A DNA stretch of 64,000 bases from an uncultured Clostridia bacterium (GCA_905235475.1 CAJOLU010000004.1:1-64000); one strand, 5' to 3'. Counted from the first letter of the stretch, positions 33,631 to 43,132 are shown. Numbers and translations are program-made. The notes: generated from the letters alone by a model not told the origin.

Positions 33631-36600
33631 ATGATTAAAACAACCTTTAATAAAGCATTTTTTATTGCACTTTTATCACTATTATTTATAACAATATCTT
33701 TTGCATTTGCCGCGTGCAAACCAAACAAAACAGCATTAGATATAAACCTTGTTGAACTTAATTCAACTGAATTTGTGTTCTCTGGGCAAGAAATTAAGCC
33801 AGAAATAACGGTTAAAAATAATAATACCATTTTTGTAGAAGGCGAAGACTATGTTGTGTTCTATGAAAACAACATAAATGCTGGAACGGCAAAATTGATT
33901 GTTTCTGCACTAGACTCTAGCAAAACACTTATGGGAAGAGCAGAAAAAACTTTCACAATCACAAAGAAAGACGTTGCCAGCACCGATATCACAATTTCTA
34001 GCCTAACCTTTTCTGGAAATCCACAAACAATGCCAGAGGTTAGCGTTAGAATTGGCACAAAAGAGTTTGACAACTCAAACTTTAACATAACAATCAGTGG
34101 TGGTTACCCAGACACAGAAAACACAATAAACATTTCTGCAAAAGCAGGTTCCAACTTTGTTGGAAGTGTTACAAAAAATTTTGTGGTTAACTATATGGAC
34201 TTAAATGCTGCCACCTTTGAGGTGGAAAATGCCACATATAACACAGAGGAACAAACACCAAATTTTGTTATGAAAATGAATGGCGTGGCACTTCCAAGTT
34301 CTCTTTTAGAAGACCTTGAAGTAACTTATCAAAACAATATTTTGCCAACAGATGAGGCACAAATTAATGTTTTAGTTAAAAACAAAAATCATTATTTTGA
34401 ACAAAACAAACAAAGAACAATTAATTTCACAATTCAAAAAGCAGATATTTCAACAACTGCCCAAATCGCTTCAATTGAAGACTCTCAATATGATGGCACA
34501 ACCTCATATAAAATTGCCCCAGTGGTTTCCGCCTTTGGAAACACCCTTGCAATAAATGAGGACTTTGATGTTTTATACTTTAGAGATGGCAATGAAATCA
34601 ACAATGATGTCGATTTTGTTGATGGTGGATTTATAACAGCACAAATTATTGGAAAAGGAAATTTTGTTGGAACACAAGAAATTCAATACTTTATTAGAGG
34701 AATAGACATCACTGAAAATCCTAACTTAAATATTGCTATTGATGACACAAATTTAATTTTTAGTGGATATGAACAAATTCCACAAATTAACATCACACTA
34801 GACGGGGAAGAAATATTTTCCTACACAACAACCTATTTAAGCAACATTAATGCTGGAACAAACACGGCAATTGTGAACATCACATTTATAGGAAATTATG
34901 CTGGAACAATTCAACAAACTTTTTCAATCGCACAAAAAAGCATTGATGAATATTTGCTAACCCTTTTGGAAACAGAAAGTCAATATGCGCCAAATGGTGC
35001 AGAAATTTTGTGCTCTCTTAAAGCCTTTGAGGGTGCGGAAGAACTTGCTTTAAACCAAGACTATGTTTTGGAATATGCAAACAACCAAAGCGTTTCAGTT
35101 TCTCCAAACTTTGCAACTGTTAAAGCAAAAGGAATTGGAAACTATTCTGGAGAAACTGCCGCACAGAACTTTATGGTTATTCAAAGAGAATTGGAAGAAA
35201 ATATGCTCCAAAACTTTGAAACAACATTTAAATTTGATGGAACAGAGAAAAAACCAACAATCACAATCTTTGTTAATAACCAACTTGTTTCAAGTGATAA
35301 TTATGATGTTTTATATTACTCAAACTATGATGAACAAATTGAAGCCACAGATTTTGTGTTAAGTGGGCAAACAATTTTTGTGGAAATCACAGGCAAGAAC
35401 AATCTAACTTCTGCAACAATTGTGAAATCATACACAATTGAGCAAAATGAACTAACCGCAAATAGCACAAGCGTCACTCTATCTCAAGATGTTTTTGACT
35501 ATGATGGCAACGCAAAAGCCCCAACAATAAACACAATTTTGTTCTGTGGCAACGCTCTTAATGACGAAAACTATGATGTGAATTATGAACGCAACACAAA
35601 TGCCGGAACGGCACAAGTTGTTATTACTGGAAAAAATAATGTTTATGGAACAATCACAAAAGAATTTACAATCAGCCCAAGAGATTTAAGCACTCTTACA
35701 ATAACTTTTGTTGAAAACTTAACCTACAACGCCCAAGTTCAAAACATTGTTCCAACAATTAGTGGCGAACTCGTCACTCAAAGTGACTACAATATCACAT
35801 ATTATGCAATCATTGATGACGAAAAAGTGATGTTAAGTGAAAACGAAGTTATAAACCTTGTTAACGCTGGAACATATGAAGTTAATGTTATTGGCAGGCA
35901 AAACTTTGCTGGAACTGTTTCTAGCACAACAATTATTCAAAAAATAGAAAACAAAATCACGCAAGAACTTAAAATCAACAATTGGAAATTTGGCGAAAAC
36001 CCTTCAATTCCAAACTTCCAAGCAGAATTTGGCGAGCCAGTTTACTACTACGCCCCAAGTGAAACACAAGATTTTGCAAGAGTTGTTCCAGAAACTATTG
36101 GAGAGTATGTTTGCCTTGCAACCATTCCAGAAAGCACAAACTATTTTGCCATCACTTGCACAAACTCATTCAGCATCACAAAATGTGATTTATCAAATGC
36201 AAGCATTTCCATAAAAGAAATTAGCATTAATGATGGAACACTTGAAACACTTAACTTTGATGTTTATGTTTATAACACACTTCTCACAAGTGATGACTTT
36301 GAACAAAATGCCTCACTAAATGATGGAGTGCTCACAATTTCACTTGAAGCCAAAAACTCTTCACTTGTTGTGTATGGCGAAAAAGAACAGGAATTTGAAA
36401 TTAAGAATGCTCAAAGCATTTCAATTAATGCAGAAAACGCATATGCATTTGGAAGCACTGCTGAGATTAGCACAAACAATCAAAATGCAGAACTAAAAAT
36501 CTATCAAAAAACAAGTTTAAATGAAGTTAACAACAATGCCATTCTTGATGCAGGAGAATATATTGCGATTGCCAGCCTTTGCGAAGACGAACAAAACTAC

Positions 36601-37671
36601 TTATTAATCACTCAAAAAGAATTTGTTGTTATGCCACAAAATTATGATGAAAACACAATTTTAATTCAAGGAATTAATAACCCAACCTACACTGGCACAA
36701 GTGTTTTGGAAAATTTGATTATCACAAACACAACTCTTAATCAAGAACTTGAACTAAACAAAGACTACACCCTTGCAACTGAAGATGATATGATTTCCGC
36801 AACAGGCACTGAAGTTAGTGTTCAAATCACATTTATAGGAAATTATATGGGGCTTATTACAAAGCAATTCACAATTCAACAAAAAGAGATTGGCGAGTTT
36901 GAAAGATTTTCAACCCCATACACAGGAGAAATTGTTGTTTGTGGAGTTAAACCACAAGATGACACAATGATTGAAGGAACAGACTATGAAGTTTTGCTCT
37001 ACGCAGATCAAGCAAGAACAACTTTGGCAAGCAACGAGCAAAAAACAAATGTTGGCTTACTTTATGGTTTGATTAAATCAAACAATGCAAATCTTTTAGA
37101 CTGCCCTTTTGAACTTGAAATCACAAAGCAACATAATGAATTTCTAAACAAAATATTTGCAGAAGATTTTGAATTTGGCGATGAAATCACAAAACCAGTA
37201 GTAAATGCAAAATTTGGCGAAACCAAAATTATGTTTAGTTCAAATGGCACAGATTTTGAGGAATGGACAAACGAACAAAAGCCAACCTCGTTTGGAACAT
37301 ATTATGTTAAAGCAGAAGTTTTGGGAACAGACAACTATTATTCAATTGTTAGCACAACATTTATGTTTAAAATCACAAGGCAAGAAATAAGACAAGAAAA
37401 CATAACACTTTCATTCACGGAAACAGAATATCAAGAAGGCGTTTCGCAAGTTCCAACAATCGTGATTAAAGACAAGTTTGAAAACACTTTAACAGCTGGA
37501 ACAGATTATAAGGTTCGCTACTTCAAACAAATTAACGAAAATGAGCGTGAACTAATTGCGGACCCAAGCACAATCATTGAAAGAGGCACCTATGTTGTGA
37601 ACATCACAGCAAAATCTGGCTCAAACTATCAAACAACAAGCGATATAAACATAATCTTCACAATAATATAA
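33631..37671 (+). CDS. Lipoprotein of about 16 tandem Ig-like modules
   Basis: 1346 residues with lipobox FAAC (Cys29). The whole mature protein is an array of about 16 divergent modules of 75-90 residues. The main type has a [FY]-x-G-x5-P-x-I core, a DYxVxYxxNxNAG turn, a [GN]-x-G[KN]xNYxGT block and a closing xFTI strand (clear at nt 35500-35680, 34740-34940 and 36670-36880). A second type begins WKFGEN / YAFGST / FEFGDE and has a YY...NYY pattern; it occurs at about nt 35970, 36430 and 37170. These resemble bacterial MBG/YDG-type surface modules. GGAG precedes the ATG. No wall-sorting signal other than the lipid anchor. Adhesion or a surface-stalk role is inference. Confidence 0.82.
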   Translation: MIKTTFNKAFFIALLSLLFITISFAFAACKPNKTALDINLVELNSTEFVFSGQEIKPEITVKNNNTIFVEGEDYVVFYENNINAGTAKLIVSALDSSKTLMGRAEKTFTITKKDVASTDITISSLTFSGNPQTMPEVSVRIGTKEFDNSNFNITISGGYPDTENTINISAKAGSNFVGSVTKNFVVNYMDLNAATFEVENATYNTEEQTPNFVMKMNGVALPSSLLEDLEVTYQNNILPTDEAQINVLVKNKNHYFEQNKQRTINFTIQKADISTTAQIASIEDSQYDGTTSYKIAPVVSAFGNTLAINEDFDVLYFRDGNEINNDVDFVDGGFITAQIIGKGNFVGTQEIQYFIRGIDITENPNLNIAIDDTNLIFSGYEQIPQINITLDGEEIFSYTTTYLSNINAGTNTAIVNITFIGNYAGTIQQTFSIAQKSIDEYLLTLLETESQYAPNGAEILCSLKAFEGAEELALNQDYVLEYANNQSVSVSPNFATVKAKGIGNYSGETAAQNFMVIQRELEENMLQNFETTFKFDGTEKKPTITIFVNNQLVSSDNYDVLYYSNYDEQIEATDFVLSGQTIFVEITGKNNLTSATIVKSYTIEQNELTANSTSVTLSQDVFDYDGNAKAPTINTILFCGNALNDENYDVNYERNTNAGTAQVVITGKNNVYGTITKEFTISPRDLSTLTITFVENLTYNAQVQNIVPTISGELVTQSDYNITYYAIIDDEKVMLSENEVINLVNAGTYEVNVIGRQNFAGTVSSTTIIQKIENKITQELKINNWKFGENPSIPNFQAEFGEPVYYYAPSETQDFARVVPETIGEYVCLATIPESTNYFAITCTNSFSITKCDLSNASISIKEISINDGTLETLNFDVYVYNTLLTSDDFEQNASLNDGVLTISLEAKNSSLVVYGEKEQEFEIKNAQSISINAENAYAFGSTAEISTNNQNAELKIYQKTSLNEVNNNAILDAGEYIAIASLCEDEQNYLLITQKEFVVMPQNYDENTILIQGINNPTYTGTSVLENLIITNTTLNQELELNKDYTLATEDDMISATGTEVSVQITFIGNYMGLITKQFTIQQKEIGEFERFSTPYTGEIVVCGVKPQDDTMIEGTDYEVLLYADQARTTLASNEQKTNVGLLYGLIKSNNANLLDCPFELEITKQHNEFLNKIFAEDFEFGDEITKPVVNAKFGETKIMFSSNGTDFEEWTNEQKPTSFGTYYVKAEVLGTDNYYSIVSTTFMFKITRQEIRQENITLSFTETEYQEGVSQVPTIVIKDKFENTLTAGTDYKVRYFKQINENERELIADPSTIIERGTYVVNITAKSGSNYQTTSDINIIFTII

Positions 37672-37803
37672 ATTTAGCACAATTTTAGTTAAAAATATAA
37701 ACAAGCATTTAACCACTCACTATGTGAATCTGTGCTTGGCAAAAAATAGTAAAGAATAAACATTCTCTGTAAATATGATTTTAACAAGTTAGGAGATAAA
37801 AAT

Positions 37804-38676
37804 TTGGACGAAACAAAAACAATTAAAAAGTTTACATTTTCAAAACAAGGCAAAAAAGAAGAGGGCGAAACAGAAACTTTAAATGAAGATTGTGTGTATC
37901 TTCAAGATGATTTGGGCTTTGTTTTAGATGGTGCAACAGGTCTTACAAACGACAATGTAACGCCAGAAAAAAGTGATGCCAGATGGTTTACTCGTGAATT
38001 TACACGTTTTTTGATAGAAAATTTAGGTGATAGAACACAAACTGTTCAAAGCATTTTGAAAAAAGGGCTTAATGAAGTTAATACAAAATTTGATTACTAT
38101 TGTGGCACAAAAGAAATAAAAATAAGACCAAGTTCAACTATTGCCCTATTTCGAGTAAATGGCAATGAGGTAGAATTTTTTGTGCTAGGCGACTGCGTGT
38201 TCTTGATTAGAAATAACAATAATAAAATAAAAACATTAACAACAAACGAACTATCAAGGCTTGATGCACAAAATATTAAAATATTAGTTAAAAAAGCAAA
38301 AGAAAACAATATTGATACTGTTGATGCATATTCTTTAATAATTGATGAACAAATAAGATTAAGATTATCACAAAACACAAAAAATGGATATTGGATACTA
38401 TCAAATAGCACAGAAGCAATAGACAATGGGTTATACGTAAAAATTAAGAAAGATGAGATTAAACAAATTATTGCTATGAGTGATGGATTTAGCCAAATAT
38501 TTGATTTATTTAAACTATACACCGCAAAAGAATTTGCCGACCAAATACAAGGCGGAAAGCCTATTGAAGAACTTTATATGGAATTATATAACGCACAAGA
38601 ACAAGACAGCACTTGCAACAATTATCCAAGGTTTAAACTAAGAGATGACACCACAATACTCAACATTGAATTTTAA
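37804..38676 (+). CDS. PP2C-type protein phosphatase
   Basis: 290 residues. TTG start with AGGAG 8 nt in front. It keeps PPM-phosphatase metal motifs in order: NEDCVYLQDDLGFVLDGATG with Asp42-Gly43, SSTIALFRV followed by FFVLGDC, AMSDGFSQIFD, and RDDTTILNIEF at the C-terminus. It is cytosolic and probably dephosphorylates Ser/Thr. No partner kinase of the Hanks type is in the window. The upstream 130 nt contain a weak stem and no clear promoter. Substrates are unknown. Confidence 0.88.
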   Translation: MDETKTIKKFTFSKQGKKEEGETETLNEDCVYLQDDLGFVLDGATGLTNDNVTPEKSDARWFTREFTRFLIENLGDRTQTVQSILKKGLNEVNTKFDYYCGTKEIKIRPSSTIALFRVNGNEVEFFVLGDCVFLIRNNNNKIKTLTTNELSRLDAQNIKILVKKAKENNIDTVDAYSLIIDEQIRLRLSQNTKNGYWILSNSTEAIDNGLYVKIKKDEIKQIIAMSDGFSQIFDLFKLYTAKEFADQIQGGKPIEELYMELYNAQEQDSTCNNYPRFKLRDDTTILNIEF

Positions 38677-38749
38677 AAGAAATTATCATATAATTTGAGA
38701 TATTTAAGTAAAATATTCTAAGAATTATAAAAAACTATGATTTTTCAAC

Positions 38750-38777
38750 AAAAAAAGCATCTTTTGATGCTTTTTTT
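38750..38777 (+). terminator. Terminator of PP2C gene
   Basis: A perfect 12-bp stem AAAAAAAGCATC/GATGCTTTTTTT with a 4-nt loop. Confidence 0.85.
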
Positions 38778-38800
38778 ACTTTAAAAAAATAAAATGGGTA

Positions 38801-38829
38801 TTGCAAATAGGGCTTTTTTGTGATATAAT
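38801..38829 (+). promoter_or_regulatory. Promoter of gene 38870-39178
   Basis: TTGCAA (38801-38806), 17 bp, TATAAT (38824-38829). Confidence 0.75.
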
Positions 38830-38869
38830 CACTTTATTACACATCTAATATATAGGAGGAGAAAAAACT

Positions 38870-39178
38870 ATGCAAAATATTAATGAAATGCAAGATGGAG
38901 ATATCACAATTTTTAGATATTGCCCTTGCAAGAAAAAATATGTGAAAAAAGAAAATGATGATGAAGTTATGCTATCAAAAGAAGAATGGGCAGAACAAAA
39001 CAAGAAAAAAGCCACTGCCATTCAAGAAGAAATTATGCAAAGATTAGATGTTTTGAAAACCATTAGGGCTCGCAAAGAAAAACAAATGTCAAAACAAAAC
39101 AAACCTTTTCAATCCACGAAGAAACTAAACGAAATCAAAAAACAGTTTCACGAAATTAGAACTCAAAATCAGTTGTAA
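38870..39178 (+). CDS. Small basic protein of unknown function
   Basis: 102 residues, Lys/Gln/Glu-rich, with a helical coiled-coil-like C-terminal half (EEWAEQNKKKATAIQEEIMQRL, then RARKEKQMSKQNK). A short N-terminal Cys pair sits in FRYCPCKKKYV. AGGAGGAG precedes the ATG and a promoter lies 40 nt upstream. No family is recognised. The Cys pair and charge suggest a nucleic-acid-binding role, but that is speculation. Confidence 0.7.
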   Translation: MQNINEMQDGDITIFRYCPCKKKYVKKENDDEVMLSKEEWAEQNKKKATAIQEEIMQRLDVLKTIRARKEKQMSKQNKPFQSTKKLNEIKKQFHEIRTQNQL

Positions 39179-39231
39179 AAATTTAAAAAAAGAGCAAGAA
39201 ATTATTCTAGGCTTTTTTGTTTATATTAAGA

Positions 39232-39323
39232 TATAGATAGAGTTCAAAAAGTTCTATTTTCCCGAACCCAACTCATATGTATAGAATCTCTTTACATTCT
39301 ATTTTAACCCTATGAGTTCGTGA
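39232..39323 (+). other. Structured intergenic region, possible ncRNA or 3' UTR
   Basis: Three inverted repeats in 90 nt: ATAGA/TCTAT (39232-39254); an outer stem ACTCATA/TATGAGT (39271-39277 with 39311-39317), extended by CG/CG; and, nested in it, ATAGAAT/ATTCTAT (39281-39287 with 39296-39302). A terminator-like hairpin follows at 39369-39402. No ORF is present and no clear promoter was found, so it may be a 3' UTR of the preceding gene. It does not match an RNA family I recognise. Confidence 0.4.
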
Positions 39324-39368
39324 TTCTTACTAGAGATGATGTTGGCATAACACTACCCATTGAAAAAT

Positions 39369-39402
39369 AAAAAAGTCAGGAGTTTAGTTCCCTTGGCTTT
39401 TT
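39369..39402. terminator. Terminator overlapping ATP-grasp gene end
   Basis: Stem AAAAAGTCAGGAG / CCCTTGGCTTTTT with wobble pairs and a 7-nt loop. It probably serves both strands; the right arm lies inside the 3' end of the ATP-grasp gene. Confidence 0.65.
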
Positions 39403-40364
39403 ATTTTATTATAAAAATATTCAAATTGTGATATGTCATAAAAACTCATATATTGTAGTTCAAAGATGCTTGGAAGACCTTGCTCTTGCAATTTTTTATC
39501 AAGCCCTTCACTTGAAGTCTGAAACCTTGGATTTATTTCCATAAAGTAGATTTTGTCATTTTCTATAATATAATCAACTCCACCAATACCAATATAACCT
39601 AATTCTTGCAGTTTTTTGGCAATTCCATAGGTTTGATTGTAAATGCTAACCTTCAAATTAGAATTTAATTTTTCATATTTTTCAGAATCCCAGCCATCAT
39701 ACAAAAGTTCATTTTCTAGCAAAATGTTTTGAATAGTTCCATCAAAAATTAAAATTTTATTTTTTGTTATGATAAACGTATTGTTAATTGGTATATTGTT
39801 TTCCACATATTTAGAAATTGAATAAAAATGTGTTTTATTTAATTTTTGTAAAATTTTCGACTCACTTTCTTTTGATAAAACAAAAGTTCCAATCCCACCA
39901 AAACCAGTAAATTCTTGAACCACATACTTGTTGCTTTTAGCCTTAAACAAGGCGTTTATCTTCTCAAAACTAACATCTTTTCCTTCAAGATAAATATAAT
40001 CTAATTGACTTACTATTCCTTTAAAAATTTCTCGTGTTTTTGGTTTGTTATTTAATGTTTTAATAAGGTCCAAATCATTCACACAAATAATTTTGTCCTT
40101 ATTTTTTATATGTTGAATAGTTAGCTGATTATATGGCATAAACAAAGCATTGGGGTCTATTGCGCAAACTTTTTCTATCATATAATCATAAAAATTGCTA
40201 ATAGGCACAAAATTTTCTATTAAGTTATAATCACATTCATGCCCTAAAATTTTTTCATAACAGGGAAAATTTGTTTCTATAGATGATTTAATCAAAATTT
40301 TATCTTTAAAAAAAGTTGTGTGTTTTACTGTTTTTTCTCTTAAACCCAAATAATATATATTCAT
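39384..40364 (-). CDS. ATP-grasp domain protein
   Basis: 326 residues from ATG at 40364 (AAGGA before it). The N-terminus MNIYYLGLRE is followed by a pre-ATP-grasp part. The ATP-grasp core shows VVQEFTGFGGIGTFVLS near residue 170 and, towards the C-terminus, IGIGGVDYII ... IYFMEINPRFQ, the metal-binding strand pair. Such enzymes join a carboxylate to an amine or thiol through an acyl-phosphate. The reaction is not identifiable; carbamoyl-phosphate, glutathione or D-Ala ligases are too different. The gene is very AT-rich, with many Asn/Lys/Ile codons, slightly unlike its neighbours. It stands alone, with no operon partner. Confidence 0.82.
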   Translation of the reverse strand: MNIYYLGLREKTVKHTTFFKDKILIKSSIETNFPCYEKILGHECDYNLIENFVPISNFYDYMIEKVCAIDPNALFMPYNQLTIQHIKNKDKIICVNDLDLIKTLNNKPKTREIFKGIVSQLDYIYLEGKDVSFEKINALFKAKSNKYVVQEFTGFGGIGTFVLSKESESKILQKLNKTHFYSISKYVENNIPINNTFIITKNKILIFDGTIQNILLENELLYDGWDSEKYEKLNSNLKVSIYNQTYGIAKKLQELGYIGIGGVDYIIENDKIYFMEINPRFQTSSEGLDKKLQEQGLPSIFELQYMSFYDISQFEYFYNKIKSQGN

Positions 40365-40440
40365 TTTTTTGTCCTTAAAGTGTATTATGTTTATAGTATT
40401 TGCAAGTTTCAAAAGTTTGAAACCTTATTTTTGCTCTTTT

Positions 40441-41601
40441 TTATTCGCCACTAATTTTGTCATAGTCATCTAAGAAAGAAACAGTGTTGCCTTCTCTATC
40501 TTTATAAGATATGATTGTGTTTAAGTTCACATTTTCCACACTTCTAAAAATGTTTCCCTCAATTTGATGTTCTTTGTTTGAAAGTTTTTGCGACATTTCT
40601 TTGATTAACCTTTTCACAACTGCCCTTTTTGATTTCCCAGATGTATCGATTGAGCATTGTTCTGTGAACTTGCAAGCACATTGAATGAACCTTAAGTTGT
40701 TGTAATCTCTAAAACGCAAAATATCTTTTTCTCTAATTAAATACATTGGCCTTATGAGTTCCATTCCCTCAAAATTGTTTGAGTGAAGTTTTGGCATCAT
40801 AGTTTGAATTTGTGCGCCATATAGCATACCCATCAAAATTGTTTCAATCACATCATCATAGTGATGCCCAAGTGCAATTTTGTTGCAACCAAGACTTTTG
40901 GCTTTGCTATATAAATGACCTCTTCGCATTCTGGCACAAACATAACAAGGAGATGACGTTATGTGCACAACATTTTCAAAAATGTCTGTTTCATAAATTG
41001 TGATTGGAATGTTAAGTTTTCTGGCATTCTCCTCAATGAGTGCTCTATTCTCTGGGCTATAACCTGGGTCCATAACAAGATAAACAACCTCAAAAGGAAT
41101 TTTGTTATGCCTTTTGAGTTCTTGGAAAAGTTTTGCCATTAAAAATGAATCTTTTCCACCTGAAATACAACAACAAATTTTATCTCCTGGAGAAATAAGT
41201 TCATATTCGTTAATTGCCTTACAAAATTTTGTGAGCAGTTCTCTATGAAACTTTTTGCGTATGCTCTCTTCTGCTTTTAGGGCAATTTGCATATCTGTTT
41301 GGTTTGCGGCATCTTCATTCATATAATCTCGAAGCCACAACAAAAATCCGCCATTAATAGAAAAAACATTTGCACCTTGCTCTCTCAATGTTTCACAAAG
41401 GGTGTGTGTTAACTCCCCAGTTCTGCAACACAAATAATAAGCTTTGTCTTTTAGTTTATTTGCATCTAATTCACTGGCTGGAATGTTTATTGCACCAGCA
41501 ATGTGCCCAAACTCAAAAGAAGATGGGTCGCGAATATCCACAATTTCATATGTTCCAGGTTTTTGTTTTTTGATTTCGCTAAAATCTATATCAACTTCCA
41601 T
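40441..41601 (-). CDS. Rhodanese-TtcA fusion, tRNA thiolation enzyme
   Basis: 386 residues. Residues 1-95 are a rhodanese domain (DIRDPSSFEFGHIAGAINIP, active loop CCRTGE at 58-63 with the catalytic Cys). After a linker comes a TtcA-like PP-loop ATPase: SGGKDS at 147-152, CYVC at 219-222, GHHYDD at 245-250 and later cysteines at 308, 310 and 316. TtcA thiolates C32 of tRNA using an Fe-S centre; the rhodanese domain would supply persulfide sulfur in the same chain. Whether the target is C32 is unproven. It starts near the end of the next upstream gene (10 nt after 41612), so they may be co-transcribed. Confidence 0.88.
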   Translation of the reverse strand: MEVDIDFSEIKKQKPGTYEIVDIRDPSSFEFGHIAGAINIPASELDANKLKDKAYYLCCRTGELTHTLCETLREQGANVFSINGGFLLWLRDYMNEDAANQTDMQIALKAEESIRKKFHRELLTKFCKAINEYELISPGDKICCCISGGKDSFLMAKLFQELKRHNKIPFEVVYLVMDPGYSPENRALIEENARKLNIPITIYETDIFENVVHITSSPCYVCARMRRGHLYSKAKSLGCNKIALGHHYDDVIETILMGMLYGAQIQTMMPKLHSNNFEGMELIRPMYLIREKDILRFRDYNNLRFIQCACKFTEQCSIDTSGKSKRAVVKRLIKEMSQKLSNKEHQIEGNIFRSVENVNLNTIISYKDREGNTVSFLDDYDKISGE

Positions 41602-41611
41602 AAAAATTCCT

Positions 41612-42616
41612 CTATGCTTTTAAAGTGGTTTCTGTTTTGATTTGTTTTCTGCTATCATTTTTCATTTTTTTGATTGCAGAAGATGAATTTATTCTCTTTG
41701 TGTCAAAAAAGAAATAGTCATCAAAATTATTTTTGTTTATAACATTAGACAACCATAGTTTTTGTTTTATGCCAATAATGTTTTCACTTTTTAAAAACTT
41801 TTCAAATAAATCTAAATTCAAACTCATATCTTCAGTGAAATCAAAGTTAGATTGAAGTTTTGACACAAGCATTTTGATGTTTCCTTCTTCTTTTAGAATT
41901 TGATAAACATTCACAGCACCAGAGATATCACGAATTTTGGCTTCCAGTTTTTCATTTGCACCCTTGCGTATAATATAACTTTCTAGGTCATCATCTAAAA
42001 CATAAGGTTTGCCATCTTTTTTATTCTTTTCACAAATATTTTGCATATCTTTTAAGATGTTCACACTTTCTTTATTTCCAAAAAGTTTTGGCAAAAGTTT
42101 TTGTGGGCCGGTTTGTTCTGCAATAACTTTAACCGCTTGTTTAACTTCTTCTTTTTCTTCGTTTGAAAGTTCAATTTTCTTTAACTCGTCACTTTCAGTT
42201 TTGCTTATTTTTATGTAATCTTTTAATTCCATTTCTAGTTCATCAACATCAAAAAGTTTTTGAACATTTAATATCATTAACCCGTTTGTGGTTGGCTCAA
42301 TTTTGTGAACTTCCACTTTACCCAAAACATTGCCTGTTGTTGCGTTTTCTGCATAGCGATTTTCTGCATATAGCCTTGCAATTTCATAGTCACTTGCGTG
42401 AAGTCCTGGAATTGCGTTGTTGTTATAATGCCCCAAAGTTTGACCTGCATTATCAAAACTTGGGTCAACAAAAAAGTTTTCTCCATCACTATTCACTCTG
42501 CCGTGAAAAAGATTGAGTTTTTCATCAAAATCAACAAGCACACCCAAACTTTTAAGACGCAAAATCGCTTCTTCTTTTTTTATTGCTTGTTCAACTAAAT
42601 GCTGTATTTTTGGCAT
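41612..42616 (-). CDS. Possible ADP-ribosyltransferase-fold protein
   Basis: 334 residues from ATG at 42616 (AAGGA in front; the longer frame would include the -10 box). Residues 30-95 have a pattern seen in ART-fold proteins: NLFHGRV, then GQTLGHYNNN, PGLHASDYEIARLYAENRYAEN and VEVHKIEP. The rest is helical (about 200 residues, Lys/Glu-rich), without further motifs. No signal peptide or membrane segment. It lies 10 nt upstream of the rhodanese-TtcA gene. If ART-like, it might modify protein, DNA or RNA, but no E-x-E catalytic motif is certain, so function is unknown. Confidence 0.6.
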   Translation of the reverse strand: MPKIQHLVEQAIKKEEAILRLKSLGVLVDFDEKLNLFHGRVNSDGENFFVDPSFDNAGQTLGHYNNNAIPGLHASDYEIARLYAENRYAENATTGNVLGKVEVHKIEPTTNGLMILNVQKLFDVDELEMELKDYIKISKTESDELKKIELSNEEKEEVKQAVKVIAEQTGPQKLLPKLFGNKESVNILKDMQNICEKNKKDGKPYVLDDDLESYIIRKGANEKLEAKIRDISGAVNVYQILKEEGNIKMLVSKLQSNFDFTEDMSLNLDLFEKFLKSENIIGIKQKLWLSNVINKNNFDDYFFFDTKRINSSSAIKKMKNDSRKQIKTETTLKA

Positions 42617-42637
42617 AACAATTTTTCCTTTTTTTCC

Positions 42638-42643
42638 ATTATA
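42638..42643 (-). promoter_or_regulatory. -10 box before gene 41612-42616
   Basis: TATAAT on the minus strand about 22 nt before the ATG; the -35 element is poor. It argues against the longer start at 42667. Confidence 0.45.
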
Positions 42644-42678
42644 GCACAAAACTTTTTTTATTTCCATATTTTTGGCAT

Positions 42679-42702
42679 AAAAAAAAGAGCATAACGCTCT
42701 TT
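42679..42702 (-). terminator. Terminator of zinc-ribbon gene
   Basis: Stem AAAGAGC/GCTCTTT with a 5-nt loop; eight U follow on the minus strand. Confidence 0.75.
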
Positions 42703-42712
42703 CTTTAATTAA

Positions 42713-43054
42713 TTATGCTTGCTTTTCTGGTCTGCACAATAGCAAAATTCCAGCAATAAGGCTAACAAACAATAAAGTGCAAACTTTAAAGCCAACACCA
42801 ATTGGTTCTCCAGATTTTAGCTTGTTGTTAAGATAAATTGTCATTGGAATACACCAAATAAGTGGAATTAAAGCAAATGCCATACAAACAGTGCCAATAA
42901 TCATAAACACTAATGCAACCACTCCCAAAGCGTCATTTTGTTGAGTTTTTTGTTTTGTTGCAATGGTTGAATTTTCTGTTGTTTGTTGGCCACATTGTGG
43001 ACAAAATGATGCATCATCTTCCATTTCTGTTCCACAGCCTTCGCAGTACTTCAT
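42713..43054 (-). CDS. Zinc-ribbon membrane protein
   Basis: 113 residues. The N-terminus is a zinc ribbon with CEGC (4, 7) and CPQC (18, 21). After a Thr/Gln linker come two hydrophobic segments (about 45-72 and 85-107). This 'zinc ribbon plus membrane helices' layout is common in small membrane proteins of unknown role. AAAGGAG precedes the ATG. Monocistronic, with its own terminator. Function unknown. Confidence 0.78.
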   Translation of the reverse strand: MKYCEGCGTEMEDDASFCPQCGQQTTENSTIATKQKTQQNDALGVVALVFMIIGTVCMAFALIPLIWCIPMTIYLNNKLKSGEPIGVGFKVCTLLFVSLIAGILLLCRPEKQA

Positions 43055-43132
43055 AATTTTTCTCCTTTTAAATATTTTCTATGTTATGTTACCATAAAAC
43101 ACATATTAAGTCAAGAAAAAGTTGCAGCATTT

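Noticed and set aside
37702..37738. Stem CAAGCA/TGCTTG with inner TCAC/GTGA before the PP2C gene
   Set aside because: Large unpaired parts and no U run or known RNA motif; too weak to call.
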